DNA of 64,000 nt from Pseudomonas fortuita (GCF_026898135.2 NZ_CP114035.2:6117501-6181500); one strand, 5' to 3'; positions 34,566-47,242 are shown, counted from the first letter of the stretch. Numbers and translations are program-made. The notes: a model not told the origin generated them from the letters alone.

Positions 34566-35954
34566 ATGCATGTCGCGCCCACCACAGAACTCAAGGCTTT
34601 GCTGCGCCTGGCCGGGCCGCTGATCGCCTCGCAGTTGGCGCATATGCTGATGGTGCTGACCGATACCCTGATGATGGCCCGTATCAGCCCACAGGCACTG
34701 GCCGGTGGCGGCCTGGGTGCGGCCAGCTACTCGTTCGTGTCGATCTTTTGCCTGGGCGTGATCGCTGCGGTCGGCACCTTGGTGGCGATCCGCAAGGGCG
34801 CCAACGACATCGAAGGTGCCACCCGCCTGGCACAGAACGGCGTGTGGCTGGCCTGGGGCCTGGCGCTGATCGCCGCGCTGGCCCTGTGGAACCTCGAGCC
34901 AGTACTGCTGCTGTTCGGGCAACAGCCCGAAAACGTTGCCTCGGCCGCCGAATTCCTCACCCTGCTGCCACTGGCGCTGCCCAGCTACCTGACCTTCATG
35001 GCCTTGCGTGGCTTTACCAGCGCGCTGGGCCGCTCGACCCCGGTGATGGTGATCAGCGTGGTCGGCACGGTGCTCAACTACCTGTTCAACGTGGCGTTGA
35101 TCGAAGGCATGTTCGGCCTGCCAAAACTGGGCCTGATGGGCATCGGCCTGGTCACCGCAGTGGTATCGCTGGGCATGGCCATCGCCCTGGCGCTGTACAT
35201 CCGCTGGCATTCGGCCTATGCCGCCTACCCGCTACGCAAAGGCCTGTCGCGCCCGTCGCTGCCGGCCCTGCGCGAGCTGTGGCGGCTGGGCTTGCCGATT
35301 GGCGGCACCTACATGGTGGAAGTGGGCCTGTTCGCCTTCGCTGCGCTGTGCATGGGTGTGCTGGGCAGCACCGAACTGGCGGCGCACCAGATCGCCCTGC
35401 AGATCGTGTCCACCGCGTTCATGGTGCCGACGGGCTTGTCCTATGCGGTGACGATGCGCGTGGGCTTGTACTACGGCGCTGGCAACCTGCTGGCGGCGCG
35501 CAGCGCCGGGCGCGTGGGCATCGGCTTTGGGGCAATGATCATGTTTGCCTTCGCCGCACTGTTCCTGCTGCTGCCCGAAGCGCTGGTAGGACTGTTTATC
35601 GACCGCAATGATCCGGCCTTTGCCGCGATCTTCCGGGTGGCTGTGCAGTTATTGATGGTGGCGGCATGGTTCGAACTGTTCGACGGCATGCAGACGATTG
35701 CCATGGGTTCGATCCGTGGGCTGAAAGATGCCAAGACCACCTTCCTGATCGGGCTGGTGTGCTACTGGCTGGTGGGTGCGCCGAGCGCCTGGTTGTTCAC
35801 CTTTACCCTGGGCGGTGGTGCCGTGGGGATCTGGTGGGGGCTGGCGCTGGGCCTGGCATGTGCGGCAGTGGCGCTGACATTTGGCTTTGAGTGGCGAATG
35901 AAACGGTTATTGGGGAAGGCGCAAGCGCGTGCAGAGGCTGCTGCTTCGGCCTGA
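34566..35954 (+). CDS. MATE-family efflux pump (NorM/PmpM-like)
   Basis: 462 residues, twelve membrane helices. The first helix region LKALLRLAGPLIASQLAHML and the repeat in the second half (LRELWRLGLPIGGTYMVEVG) are the two MATE halves. NorM-class proteins export cationic drugs and dyes with Na+ or H+. The ATG at the start of MHVAPTTE follows GAAAGGACCGCCCCC; an upstream TTG in frame is less likely. A LysR gene is divergent. Confidence 0.92.
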   Translation: MHVAPTTELKALLRLAGPLIASQLAHMLMVLTDTLMMARISPQALAGGGLGAASYSFVSIFCLGVIAAVGTLVAIRKGANDIEGATRLAQNGVWLAWGLALIAALALWNLEPVLLLFGQQPENVASAAEFLTLLPLALPSYLTFMALRGFTSALGRSTPVMVISVVGTVLNYLFNVALIEGMFGLPKLGLMGIGLVTAVVSLGMAIALALYIRWHSAYAAYPLRKGLSRPSLPALRELWRLGLPIGGTYMVEVGLFAFAALCMGVLGSTELAAHQIALQIVSTAFMVPTGLSYAVTMRVGLYYGAGNLLAARSAGRVGIGFGAMIMFAFAALFLLLPEALVGLFIDRNDPAFAAIFRVAVQLLMVAAWFELFDGMQTIAMGSIRGLKDAKTTFLIGLVCYWLVGAPSAWLFTFTLGGGAVGIWWGLALGLACAAVALTFGFEWRMKRLLGKAQARAEAAASA

Positions 35955-35960
35955 CTTCGG

Positions 35961-36035
35961 GGCCTCTTCGCGGGCACGCCCGCTCCCACAGGATTGCGTG
36001 GTCCCTGTGGAAGCGGGCGTGCCCGCGAAAGGGCC
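35961..36035. repeat. paired REP elements
   Basis: Inverted GGCCTCTTCGCGGGCACGCC units between convergent MATE and GGDEF/EAL genes; the right arm has one change (GTGGAAGCGGG). Confidence 0.88.
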
Positions 36036-37703
36036 CTAAGGGACAACATTCAGCTGACGGCCAGGCACCTTCAGCAAAAAATCGATCAGCTCCCCGACCG
36101 GCAGCGGCTTGCTGACCAAAAAGCCCTGCACCTGGTCACAGCCAAACCCGCGCAACAAGGCCAGCTGCTCTTCACTCTCCACCCCTTCGGCCACCACCTC
36201 GAGGTTGAGGTTGTGCGCCAGGTTGATCATGGCGTGCACCAGCTTGCGGTTCTCCTCGCGCATTTCCATTTCTGCAACAAAGCTGCGGTCCACCTTGAGC
36301 AAGGTGATCGGCAGGCTGTTGAGGTGCACGAACGAAGAAAACCCGGTGCCGAAATCGTCTAGGGAGAAGCGCACGCCCAGGCGGCCGAGGGCGTCCATGG
36401 TCTGGCGCACCAGCTCGTTGCGGCGCATCACCGCCGTTTCGGTCAGTTCGAACTCCAGCCAGCGCGCGTCCACCCCATGCTCAAGGATCAGCCGACTCAG
36501 GGTGGCCAGCAGCTGGCTGTCCTGGAACTGACGGAAACTCAGGTTTACCGCCATGTGCAACGGCTCCAGACCGCGCTCGCACAGCGCCTGCATGTCGCGC
36601 AAGGCGCGGGAGATGACCCAGTAGCCCAGCGGCACGATCAGGCCGCTCTGCTCGGCCAGGGGCACGAACTCGCTGGGCGGTAACAGCCCGCGTTCGGCAT
36701 GGCGCCAGCGCACCAGCGCCTCCAGGCCGACGATGCGCCCATCGGCCAGGTCGAGCCGCGGCTGATAGTGCAGCTCCAGCTCGTCACGGCGCAGCGCGCG
36801 GCGCAGTTCGCTTTCCAGGTCGGCAAGGCTGCGGGCGTTGCGATTGATGCGCTCGTTGAACACATGGAAGGTACAGCCCTGGCTGCCCTTGGCCTGGCGC
36901 ATGGCAATGTGCGCATGCCACATCAGCGGGTCGGCGCCGCTCTGCGCGCGGGCATGGGCCAAGCCCAGGCTGCACCCCAGCAGCAGGCTTTCGCCGTCGA
37001 TCCAGTAGGGTTCGGCCAAGGCCTCTATGATGCGTTCGGCGATCCATTCGGCGCGGTTGGCGTCGCGTCGGGTGTCGATCAGCAAGGCAAACTCGTCGCT
37101 GCCCAGGCGCGCCAGCTGGTCGCCAGCCTCCAGCTGGTTTTGCATCCGCGCCACCACTTGCAGAATCAGGCGGTCACCGCTCTGGTGGCCGAGCGCATCG
37201 TTGACGTGGCGGAAGTTGTCCAGGTCCAGGTGGCCCAAGGCAATGCCACGGCCATCGTTTTCGGCCAGCCGCGCGGTCAGCAAGGCCTGAAAGCCCTGGC
37301 GGTTGGCGATGCCGGTCAATGGGTCCTGTTCGGCCAGGCGCTGCAAGGTGGCCACCAGCACTCCACGTTCGCGCACATGGCGCAGCGAGCGGCGCAGGGC
37401 GTCGGCATTGAGCTGGTCGCGTACCAGCCAGTCGCTGACCGCGCCGGGCGCCACCTCAGGCTCGTGATCGAGCAGCAGGATGGTCGGTAGCTCGCAGCGC
37501 CCAGGTGCCGGCTGCAGGGCTGGGGTTGCCAGCACCACGGCCTGGCGATCATGGCTGAACAGGCTATCCACCGCGTCCCAGTCAGGCGCGGTCAGCAGCA
37601 CTGCACTGCCGTTCAGGGCAGGCATGCATGCGTGCAACAAGGCGGCCCATTGCGGCTCATCAGCCAACAGCAGCAAACGCAAAGGTTCGACAGGCGTGGA
37701 CAA
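36036..37703 (-). CDS. GGDEF-EAL cyclic-di-GMP signalling protein
   Basis: 555 residues with no membrane segment. Residues 1-110 resemble a degenerate response-regulator-like receiver, without a clear phospho-Asp pocket. The GGDEF domain (about 120-285) has GSDEF at 201-205, so the second Gly is Ser, and no RxxD inhibitory site precedes it. The EAL domain (300-550) keeps EAL 328-330, AVNLSFRQF, ELTET, DDFGTGFSS, KVDRSF and AEGVE, the full metal and general-base set. The protein is more likely a phosphodiesterase than a cyclase. A Fur-box-like sequence lies about 60 bases upstream. Confidence 0.9.
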   Translation of the reverse strand: MSTPVEPLRLLLLADEPQWAALLHACMPALNGSAVLLTAPDWDAVDSLFSHDRQAVVLATPALQPAPGRCELPTILLLDHEPEVAPGAVSDWLVRDQLNADALRRSLRHVRERGVLVATLQRLAEQDPLTGIANRQGFQALLTARLAENDGRGIALGHLDLDNFRHVNDALGHQSGDRLILQVVARMQNQLEAGDQLARLGSDEFALLIDTRRDANRAEWIAERIIEALAEPYWIDGESLLLGCSLGLAHARAQSGADPLMWHAHIAMRQAKGSQGCTFHVFNERINRNARSLADLESELRRALRRDELELHYQPRLDLADGRIVGLEALVRWRHAERGLLPPSEFVPLAEQSGLIVPLGYWVISRALRDMQALCERGLEPLHMAVNLSFRQFQDSQLLATLSRLILEHGVDARWLEFELTETAVMRRNELVRQTMDALGRLGVRFSLDDFGTGFSSFVHLNSLPITLLKVDRSFVAEMEMREENRKLVHAMINLAHNLNLEVVAEGVESEEQLALLRGFGCDQVQGFLVSKPLPVGELIDFLLKVPGRQLNVVP

Positions 37704-37756
37704 GCGGGCTCCTTAGGACTTCACGGTGCAACGGTATCAGCCATTATGCTACTGCA

Positions 37757-37775
37757 TTAATGAAAATGATTTTCA
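37757..37775. promoter_or_regulatory. Fur-box-like sequence
   Basis: ATTAATGAAAATGATTTTC agrees with the 19-base Fur consensus at 14 positions, with a TGAAAATGATTTTCA dyad core. It is upstream of the GGDEF/EAL gene (leftward) and 220 bases before rep. The rest of the 293-base gap shows no gene. Confidence 0.5.
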
Positions 37776-37997
37776 CTTTTATACATGCATTTGCGACCGT
37801 AGCATTCCGACGTATTTTGTCGTGCATCCTGCTCGAAACGAGGGGAAGCGGCAAATATGATTTTTTCCTCTAGTAGCATTAGCCGCACTAATAATGGGAC
37901 AGACAAAAGTCTGACTCAGACGTCAGACGGTCGCGCCACAACCGCCCCATGCCTGTTAGAATGCGCGGCTATTTTCTGGCGACCCCCGGTTTCTAGC

Positions 37998-40644
<2,647 letters not shown>

Positions 40645-40653
40645 GCCTGTACC

Positions 40654-40756
40654 GGCCCCATCGCCGGCAAGCCGGCTCCCACAGGTACTGCACAAGGCAC
40701 GGCCTTTGTGAAACTCCTGTGGGAGCTGGCTTGCCGGCGATGGGCTGCAAAGCAGC
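40654..40756. repeat. paired REP-like elements (GCCGGCAAGCCGGCTCCCACAGG type)
   Basis: Inverted CCATCGCCGGCAAGCCGGCT units, a second REP class in this genome, also seen at 53876. Confidence 0.85.
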
Positions 40757-40767
40757 CCCGGCAATTT

Positions 40768-42624
40768 TCAGGTCGCCGCCAACCCTGCCAGCAAAAGCCG
40801 CTGGTACAGCTCTTCCTTCAATCCCTGCGGAGCGTCCAGCCCCATCCGCTCCAGGTGCCCTTGATACCCCTCCGGCCCCGGCGCATCCAACGCTGCCTTG
40901 CCCAGCTCCAGCACCTCGCTCAGCTTGAACTTGCTCTTCAACCAGTTCAGTGCCCGCAACAGGTCCCGCTCCTCAGCTGTAAAGTCCGTCCCCATCGGAT
41001 ACTCCGGGAACAGCCGCGCATGCCGCGCCCTGATCGCTTCCAACCGCTGCGGCGTATTGTCGGTAAAACGAGCGTCCAGCTCAAAACCCTTGGGCAGCTT
41101 GCCGGCCTCTTTTGCCTGCTCGATGAGCCCCTGCTGGAACCGCGAATCGCTCACCGCCAGCAACCGCGCAATCACCTCGCTGTCGGTCTGCCCACGCAAG
41201 TCGGCAATGCCGTATTCGGTCACCACGATATCGCGCAGGTGCCGGGGGATGGTGCAGTGGCCGTAGGTCCAGAGCAGGTTTGAGGTCACCTCCCCGCCTG
41301 CCTCGCGCCAGCTGCGCAAAAGCAGAATCGAACGCCCGCCTTCCAGCGCGTGGCCCTGGGCGACGAAGTTGTACTGCCCGCCAACGCCGCTGAGCACGCG
41401 GCCGTCCTCCAGCTGATCGGCCACCCCGGCGCCGAGCAAGGTCATGGCGAACGCAGTGTTGATGAAGCGCGCATCGCGGCGCTGGCGCCGCTTGAGTTCT
41501 TCCTGCCCGTACAACTCGTTGATAAAGCTGATGCGGGTCATGGCAAACCGCGCACGCGCTTCGAGTGGCATCTCCCTCAACCGCTGGTAGAACGCCTGAG
41601 GGCCGAGGAAAAAGCCACCATGCACCACAGGCCCCTGCTCATCGGCCGGGCGCCGCAGCAGGCCTGCTTCGGCAAGCACCAACAGGCCATTGGCGAACAT
41701 CTCGCTGCAGCCGTACAGGCCTTGGGCAAACGTTCCCAGCCCCCCTTCGCGCTCGATCAGCGCATGCCACGGGCCCGTATCCAGCTCGTCGAGCAAGGTG
41801 CGGTAGCCTGCGTTGTCACCCTGACGCGCCAGCAACGCGGCGGCGACTGCATCGCCCATGGCACCGATGCCGATCTGCAGGGTGCCGCCATCGCGTACCA
41901 GCGTGCTGGCGTGCAAGCCGATGCAGTGGTCCTGGGTGCCGACCGGCATGTTCGGGGTGGAGAACAGGCGACGTTGCTCGGCTTCATCGAGCAGCAGGTC
42001 GAACGCATCAATGGGCAGTTCCGCATCGCCCGGCATGTAAGGCAGCTCGGCATGCACCTGGCCCAGCATGAGGATGGTTTCGCCGGCCGCGCGGCGCTTG
42101 GCGATCATCGGCAGCAGGTCGAGGGTGATGTCGGGGTTGCAGGCCAGGCTCAGGTGAACAGGCCTTTCAGGTGTGGCGGCCACCAGTTGCGCGACCAGGT
42201 TCAGGCCCTTGGCGTTGATATCGCGTGCGGCGTGGCTGTAGTTGCTGCTGATGTAGTCCTGCTGGGCAGCCTCGCTGTGCAGCAGGCTACCGGGCTGCAT
42301 GAAGAACTGCTCGACGCGGATATTCGCCGGCAGGCTGTCGTTGCGCAGGTCAGCGAGGTAGTCGAGCTCTTGGTAGTCGGCGAAGACACGCTCGACGAAG
42401 GGTTCGAGAAACCGCCGCTGCAGGCCATCGCCCAATGGCGGGCGGCCCAGAGAGAGCGCGGTGTAGATAGTCAGCTGCCGCTCGGGCAGCTCGCGCACGC
42501 GGGCGTAGAGGGCGTTAACGAAAGCATTAGGCTTCCCCAGGCCCAAAGGCAGGCCCATGTGAATATGGGCTGGCAGCCGGGACAAGACCTGCTCGACAGC
42601 CTGGTCGATGGAGCAGAGGTGCAT
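40768..42624 (-). CDS. acetyl-CoA hydrolase/transferase family protein
   Basis: 618 residues from the ATG after CAGGAGGCCCTG, a very strong ribosome site (an in-frame ATG six codons earlier overlaps that site and is less likely). It has the CoA-transferase family I fold: N-terminal half with LPLGLGKPNAF and NYSHAARDINAKGLNLVAQL, C-terminal half with GVGGQYNFVAQ and IVTEYGIADLRGQ, the AcetylCoA_hyd_C signature (here VVTEYGIADLRG). Family members transfer CoA between acetyl-CoA and another acid such as succinate. The acceptor is unknown, and the protein is about 100 residues longer than typical Cat1-like enzymes. Confidence 0.82.
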   Translation of the reverse strand: MHLCSIDQAVEQVLSRLPAHIHMGLPLGLGKPNAFVNALYARVRELPERQLTIYTALSLGRPPLGDGLQRRFLEPFVERVFADYQELDYLADLRNDSLPANIRVEQFFMQPGSLLHSEAAQQDYISSNYSHAARDINAKGLNLVAQLVAATPERPVHLSLACNPDITLDLLPMIAKRRAAGETILMLGQVHAELPYMPGDAELPIDAFDLLLDEAEQRRLFSTPNMPVGTQDHCIGLHASTLVRDGGTLQIGIGAMGDAVAAALLARQGDNAGYRTLLDELDTGPWHALIEREGGLGTFAQGLYGCSEMFANGLLVLAEAGLLRRPADEQGPVVHGGFFLGPQAFYQRLREMPLEARARFAMTRISFINELYGQEELKRRQRRDARFINTAFAMTLLGAGVADQLEDGRVLSGVGGQYNFVAQGHALEGGRSILLLRSWREAGGEVTSNLLWTYGHCTIPRHLRDIVVTEYGIADLRGQTDSEVIARLLAVSDSRFQQGLIEQAKEAGKLPKGFELDARFTDNTPQRLEAIRARHARLFPEYPMGTDFTAEERDLLRALNWLKSKFKLSEVLELGKAALDAPGPEGYQGHLERMGLDAPQGLKEELYQRLLLAGLAAT

Positions 42625-42687
42625 CAGGGCCTCCTGAGACATCCATGGGTTCAGGGGTTGGACATGGCACTGGCGGGTTGGTTGCCT

Positions 42688-42790
42688 GTACCGGCCTCTT
42701 CGCGGGACAAGCCCGCTCCCACTGGCACCTCACAGCACCTGAAGGCAGTGGTGTTCTTGTGGGAGCGGGCTTGCCCCGCGAAAGGGCCAG
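42688..42790. repeat. paired REP elements
   Basis: Inverted GGCCTCTTCGCGGGACAAGC units between the CoA-transferase gene and the cytochrome gene. Confidence 0.88.
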
Positions 42791-42804
42791 TGCAGCCACC
42801 ACAA

Positions 42805-42835
42805 AAAACAAAGCCCGCCATCAAAGGCGGGCCTC
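42805..42835 (-). terminator. intrinsic terminator of the cytochrome c5 gene
   Basis: GCCCGCC / GGCGGGC stem, loop ATCAAA; read leftward it is followed by TTTGTTTTTT. It lies 18 bases after the cytochrome stop codon. Confidence 0.85.
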
Positions 42836-42853
42836 ATGCAATTCAGCTGTGTC

Positions 42854-43276
42854 TTACAGACCGGACATTTTCTTGATCGCCCCTTTTAGGTCGTCATCCG
42901 AGCAGTCCGCGCAGGTGCCCTTGGGCGGCATGGCGTTGATGCCGGTAATGGCCTTGGCCAGGATGCCATCCAGCCCGCCCTGGTGGTCGGCGCGTTCTTT
43001 CCACGCGGCGGTATCGCCAATCTTCGGTGCACCGAGCAGGCCGCTGCCATGGCAGGCATTGCAGTGCTTGGCGATGATGTCATCTGGCGTCTTGGCTCCC
43101 CCGCCTCCCGCTGCAGCAGCCACTTCCATGCCTTTGCATTCCTGGCCCTGGACGCACACCTGGCCAACCGGCTCGAGGCGTTTGGCAATGTCGTCATTGG
43201 TTGCAGCGGTTGCGCTCATTGCCCAGAGGGCGAATACGGCTGCTGGTACGGCCAGCATCTTCTTGATTTGGTTCAC
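42854..43276 (-). CDS. cytochrome c5-family protein
   Basis: 140 residues from a GTG start (GAGGGTGTTCGC upstream), chosen because the signal peptide NQIKKMLAVPAAVFALWAMS follows directly. Mature periplasmic domain with one heme site CNACH (HCNACHGSG) and Met ligand region INAMPPKG. Extra Cys pairs (CVQGQEC and CADC) fit the disulfide typical of cytochrome c5. It is probably an electron carrier between the bc1 complex and terminal oxidases or periplasmic reductases. Confidence 0.9.
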   Translation of the reverse strand: MNQIKKMLAVPAAVFALWAMSATAATNDDIAKRLEPVGQVCVQGQECKGMEVAAAAGGGGAKTPDDIIAKHCNACHGSGLLGAPKIGDTAAWKERADHQGGLDGILAKAITGINAMPPKGTCADCSDDDLKGAIKKMSGL

Positions 43277-43412
43277 GCGAACACCCTCATGGTGGCTAAT
43301 CACGCTCGCGGCCACGGAACGGCGAGCGTTGAAAAGTATAGCGGGAACCCAGAGGCCGTGAAACGACCCTACACTGGAAAGGGGTATTGCCGAATCAATG
43401 CACTGCGCTGGA

Positions 43413-43961
43413 TCAAAAGTTTGATGGCGTCGCTGCACTGATCAGGCGTGCGGGCTGGTTGAACGGATTGCGAAAGCGGTGCGGGCGCGTGCTTTCGAAG
43501 TAGTAGCTGTCGCCTTCTTCGAGAATGAAGATCTCGTTGCCGACCACCAGCTCCAGCCGGCCTTCGAGCAGGATGCCGGTTTCTTCGCCGTCGTGGGTGA
43601 GCATCTCGGCACCGGTGTCGGCACCTGGCGGGTATACCTCGGTGAGAAACGCGATGGCACGGTTGGGGTGCGACTTGCCGACCAGCTTCATGGTCACCGC
43701 ACCGTCCGAGATGTCGATCAGCTCGTGGGCCTTGTAGACGATCTGAGTGGGGCTTTCAGGTTCCAGCTCGACCGAAAAGAACTCGACCATGGACATGGGA
43801 ATGCCGCTCAGCACCTTGCGCAGCGAGCTGATGGAGGGGCTCACGCTGTTCTTCTCGATCATCGAGATGGTGCTGTTGGTCACACCGGCACGCTTGGCGA
43901 GTTCGCGCTGGGACAGGCCCTTGAGCTTGCGGATGGCTTGCAGTCGTTCGCCGACGTCCAA
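43413..43961 (-). CDS. pauR: PauR/PuuR-type repressor of polyamine catabolism (XRE-cupin)
   Basis: 182 residues. The XRE helix-turn-helix (LKGLSQRELAKRAGVTNSTI, 14-33) and C-terminal cupin (ETGILLEGRLELVVGNEIF, about 125-143) form the PuuR architecture. TTG start with AGGAGG upstream. In P. aeruginosa the protein next to dadX is PauR, which represses polyamine utilisation genes until putrescine or cadaverine binds. The surrounding pauB-like and kauB genes support the same role here. Confidence 0.88.
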   Translation of the reverse strand: MDVGERLQAIRKLKGLSQRELAKRAGVTNSTISMIEKNSVSPSISSLRKVLSGIPMSMVEFFSVELEPESPTQIVYKAHELIDISDGAVTMKLVGKSHPNRAIAFLTEVYPPGADTGAEMLTHDGEETGILLEGRLELVVGNEIFILEEGDSYYFESTRPHRFRNPFNQPARLISAATPSNF

Positions 43962-44070
43962 AGCTGGAGCCTCCTGAAACGGTGGAAAGGGGGATGGATG
44001 TGAACGATATCATGGCAATGCCGTTCAGTATTTACAACACACCACCCCTCAACCTGTCCGCTTCAGCGTG

Positions 44071-45144
44071 TCATTCGCCGATGTAGTCCCGCGGTACACG
44101 CTTCAGGTTGCAGAAAATCTGGTAAGGGATAGTACCCGCATGGGCGGCCACTTCGCTGGCCAGTATCTGCTTGCCCCACAGTTCGACCGGGCTGCCGACA
44201 GTGGCTTGCGGCACGTCGGTGAGGTCGACGCTGAGCATGTCCATCGACACCCTGCCGATCAGCTGGGTGCGCTGGCCAGCGACCAGTACCGGGGTGCCAT
44301 TGGGCGCCTGGCGCGGGTAGCCATCGGCATAGCCCATGGCGACCACGCCTACACGGGTTGGCCGTGGGCTGACAAACTTGGCGCCGTAGCCCACGGGCTC
44401 ACCGGCAGGCAGCTCGCGCACACTGATCACCCGCGATTGCAGGGTCATTACCGGTTGCAGCCGTGAGGCTTGGGCCTGGGGCACTTCGAACGGCGTGGCG
44501 CCGTACAGCATCAGGCCCGGGCGTACCCAGTCGCCAGGCGCTTGCGGCCAGCCCAGCACGCCAGGCGAGTTGCGCAGGCTGCACTCGGCGGCCAGGCCCT
44601 GGCGGGCGGCCTCGAACACGGCAATCTGCTGGGCGGTCGCGTCGGCATCCAGCTCGTCGGCGCGGGCGAAGTGGCTCATGAGCACGATGCGCGCAACCTT
44701 GCCGCTGGCCAGCAGGCGTTGGTAGGCCTCATGGTAATCCTTGGGGTGCAGGCCGACGCGGTGCATGCCGCTGTCCAGCTTCAGCCAGACGGTGAGCGGC
44801 TTGTGCAGCTGGGTTTTCTCGATGGCTTCAAGTTGCCAAAGCGAATGCACCACACACCACAGGTCGTGCTCGGCAATCAGCGCCAGCTCGCTGGCTTCGA
44901 AGAAGCCTTCCAGCAACAGCACCGGGGCCTTGATACCGGCGGCGCGCAACTCCAGCGCCTCTTCGATGCAGGCAACGGCAAAGCCGTCGGCTTCGGCCTC
45001 CAGGGCCAGGGCGCAGCGTACGGCACCATGGCCATAGGCGTCGGCCTTGATTACGGCGAGGGCTTTGGCACCGGTCAGTTCACGGGCCAGACGGTAGTTG
45101 TGGCGCAGGGCCTGGAGGTCGATCAGGGCGCGGGCGGGACGCAT
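44071..45144 (-). CDS. dadX: alanine racemase (catabolic, DadX type)
   Basis: 357 residues from [20 protein letters not shown]; an in-frame ATG eight codons earlier is less family-like. PLP-lysine Lys33 in [11 protein letters not shown]; catalytic Tyr in MGYADGYPR, with the product-strand CGTR replaced by the usual KFVSPRPTR region. Converts L- to D-alanine for oxidation by DadA and supplies D-Ala for wall synthesis. It is in one leftward group with dadA, with a divergent Lrp regulator beyond, as in other pseudomonads. Confidence 0.94.
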   Translation of the reverse strand: MRPARALIDLQALRHNYRLARELTGAKALAVIKADAYGHGAVRCALALEAEADGFAVACIEEALELRAAGIKAPVLLLEGFFEASELALIAEHDLWCVVHSLWQLEAIEKTQLHKPLTVWLKLDSGMHRVGLHPKDYHEAYQRLLASGKVARIVLMSHFARADELDADATAQQIAVFEAARQGLAAECSLRNSPGVLGWPQAPGDWVRPGLMLYGATPFEVPQAQASRLQPVMTLQSRVISVRELPAGEPVGYGAKFVSPRPTRVGVVAMGYADGYPRQAPNGTPVLVAGQRTQLIGRVSMDMLSVDLTDVPQATVGSPVELWGKQILASEVAAHAGTIPYQIFCNLKRVPRDYIGE

Positions 45145-45184
45145 GGCGGCTGCCTTATGGTGGTTCACAGGTTGAAAACGGTGT

Positions 45185-45286
45185 TGGGTTCTTCGCGGCT
45201 AAAGCCGCTCCCACAAGGGACCGCACAATGGCCAAGGCCATGCGATCCCTGTGGGAGCGGCTTTAGCCGCGAATGGGCCGGTGCAG
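45185..45286. repeat. paired REP-like elements (GCGGCTAAAGCCGC type)
   Basis: Inverted TTCGCGGCTAAAGCCGCTCC units between dadX and dadA. Confidence 0.85.
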
Positions 45287-45290
45287 GCGA

Positions 45291-46595
45291 TTACTGCTGG
45301 TGAATCGGCGCGCCCTGCCCGTGCTTGGTCGCTTCCCGGCTGTTGCCATAACGGGAAATGTCCAGGCCTTCGGCACTGATCTGCGGTTTCTTGCGCGCAA
45401 TCAGGTCGGCCAGCAGGCGACCAGAACCGCACGCCATGGTCCAGCCCAGGGTACCGTGACCGGTGTTCAGGAACAGGTTGCGGAACGCCGTGGCACCAAC
45501 AATCGGTGTGCCGTCCGGGGTCGCCGGACGCAGCCCGGTCCAGAAGCTGGCCTGGCTCAGGTCACCGCCGCGAGGATAAAGGTCGTTGACGATCATCTCC
45601 AGCGTTTCGCGCCGACGCGGGTTCAGCGACAGGTCAAAACCGGCGATTTCAGCCATGCCGCCAACACGGATACGGTTGTCGAAACGGGTGATCGCGACCT
45701 TGTAGGTCTCGTCCAGAATGGTCGAGGTCGGGGCCATGTCGCCGTTGGTGATCGGCACGGTCAGCGAGTAACCCTTCAGCGGGTAAACCGGGGCCTTGAT
45801 ACCCAGCGGCTTGAGCATCTGCGGCGAGTAGCTGCCCAGCGCCAGCACGTAGCGGTCGGCGGTTTCCAGCTTGCCGTCGATCCACACGCCATTGATGCGA
45901 TCGCCGGCGAAGTCCAGGCGTTGGATGTCCTGGCCAAAACGGAACTCCACACCCAGCTTGATGGCCATGTCGGCGAGCTTGGTGGTGAACATCTGGCAGT
46001 CACCGGTCTGGTCGTTAGGCAGGCGCAGGGCACCGGCCAGAATGTCCTTCACGCCAGCCAGGGCCGGTTCGACGCGGGCAATACCGTCGCGGTCCAGCAG
46101 TTCGTAAGGCACGCCAGACTGCTCGAGCACGGCAATGTCCTTGGCCGCGGCATCCACTTGGGCCTGGGTGCGGAACAGCTGGGTGGTACCCAGGGAGCGG
46201 CTTTCGTAGGCAATGCCGGTTTCGGCGCGCAGTTCGTCAAGGCAGTCGCGGCTGTACTCGGACAGGCGCACCATGCGCTCCTTGTTTACCGCGTAACGGC
46301 TGGCGGTGCAGTTGCGCAGCATCTGCGCCATCCACAGGTACTGGTCGACGTCGCCGGTGAGCTTGATGGCCAAGGGGGCGTGGCGCTCGAGCAGCCACTT
46401 GATGGCCTTCAGCGGCACGCCTGGGGCGGCCCAGGGCGAGGCATAGCCGGGCGAGATCTGGCCTGCGTTGGCAAAACTGGTTTCCATGGCCACCGCCGGC
46501 TGGCGGTCGACCACCGTCACTTCAAAACCTTGCCGGGCCAGGTAATAGGCACTGGCGGTTCCGATTACACCGCTACCAAGTACCAGAACTCGCAT
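45291..46595 (-). CDS. dadA: D-amino acid dehydrogenase small subunit DadA
   Basis: 434 residues, FAD-dependent, membrane-associated. Starts [20 protein letters not shown], the Rossmann dinucleotide motif at the very N-terminus, so eight upstream codons were discarded. [20 protein letters not shown] is the DadA signature and [14 protein letters not shown] the FAD end motif. It oxidises D-alanine and other D-amino acids to 2-oxoacids, feeding quinones. It lies upstream of dadX and divergent from the Lrp-type gene. Confidence 0.96.
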   Translation of the reverse strand: MRVLVLGSGVIGTASAYYLARQGFEVTVVDRQPAVAMETSFANAGQISPGYASPWAAPGVPLKAIKWLLERHAPLAIKLTGDVDQYLWMAQMLRNCTASRYAVNKERMVRLSEYSRDCLDELRAETGIAYESRSLGTTQLFRTQAQVDAAAKDIAVLEQSGVPYELLDRDGIARVEPALAGVKDILAGALRLPNDQTGDCQMFTTKLADMAIKLGVEFRFGQDIQRLDFAGDRINGVWIDGKLETADRYVLALGSYSPQMLKPLGIKAPVYPLKGYSLTVPITNGDMAPTSTILDETYKVAITRFDNRIRVGGMAEIAGFDLSLNPRRRETLEMIVNDLYPRGGDLSQASFWTGLRPATPDGTPIVGATAFRNLFLNTGHGTLGWTMACGSGRLLADLIARKKPQISAEGLDISRYGNSREATKHGQGAPIHQQ

Positions 46596-46707
46596 CGTTA
46601 TATCCCTCACACGCGGCACGCCGCAGACTTTTATTGATATGGCATGAATGGGCGCAGTATAGGAATTTGAGACCAGTGCAATTCACTATATAAAAGCCTA
46701 TTATTGG

Positions 46708-46719
46708 CGAGAATTCTCG
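46708..46719. promoter_or_regulatory. candidate Lrp/DadR operator
   Basis: CGAGAATTCTCG, a perfect palindrome inside GGCGAGAATTCTCGGC, 33 bases before the Lrp-type start and in the shared promoter space with dadA (157 bases). Confidence 0.4.
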
Positions 46720-46751
46720 GCAAAATCGCCTTTCACGGAGGGGCATCCCCT

Positions 46752-47240
46752 ATGAGAACCCAGCACCAGAGCAAGCGTGAACTGGACAAGATCGACCGTA
46801 ACATCCTGCGGATCTTGCAGAATGACGGGCGTATTTCCTTCACCGAACTGGGCGAGAAAGTTGGGCTGTCCACCACCCCTTGCACCGAGCGGGTTCGCCG
46901 TCTGGAGCGCGAGGGCATCATCATGGGCTACAACGCCCGCCTGAACCCGCAGCACCTCAAGGGCAGCCTGCTGGTGTTCGTGGAAATCAGCCTGGACTAC
47001 AAGTCGGGCGACACCTTCGAAGAGTTCCGCCGCGCGGTGTTGAAGCTGCCCCACGTGCTGGAATGCCACCTGGTGTCAGGTGACTTCGACTACCTGGTGA
47101 AGGCGCGCATTTCGGAAATGGCGTCGTACCGCAAGCTGCTTGGCGACATTCTGCTGAAGCTGCCGCATGTGCGCGAATCGAAGAGCTACATCGTGATGGA
47201 AGAGGTGAAAGAAAGCCTCTGCCTGCCGATCCCGGACTGA
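46752..47240 (+). CDS. dadR: Lrp/AsnC-family regulator of dadAX (DadR)
   Basis: 162 residues. N-terminal HTH (LDKIDRNILRILQNDGRISF and KVGLSTTPCTERVRRLEREG) and C-terminal RAM ligand domain (HVLECHLVSGDFDYLVKARI). The proximity to dadA and the Lrp-size protein match DadR, which activates dadAX in response to L-alanine in P. aeruginosa. ATG after CCCCT; the longer frame is non-homologous. Confidence 0.9.
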   Translation: MRTQHQSKRELDKIDRNILRILQNDGRISFTELGEKVGLSTTPCTERVRRLEREGIIMGYNARLNPQHLKGSLLVFVEISLDYKSGDTFEEFRRAVLKLPHVLECHLVSGDFDYLVKARISEMASYRKLLGDILLKLPHVRESKSYIVMEEVKESLCLPIPD

Positions 47241-47242
47241 GA

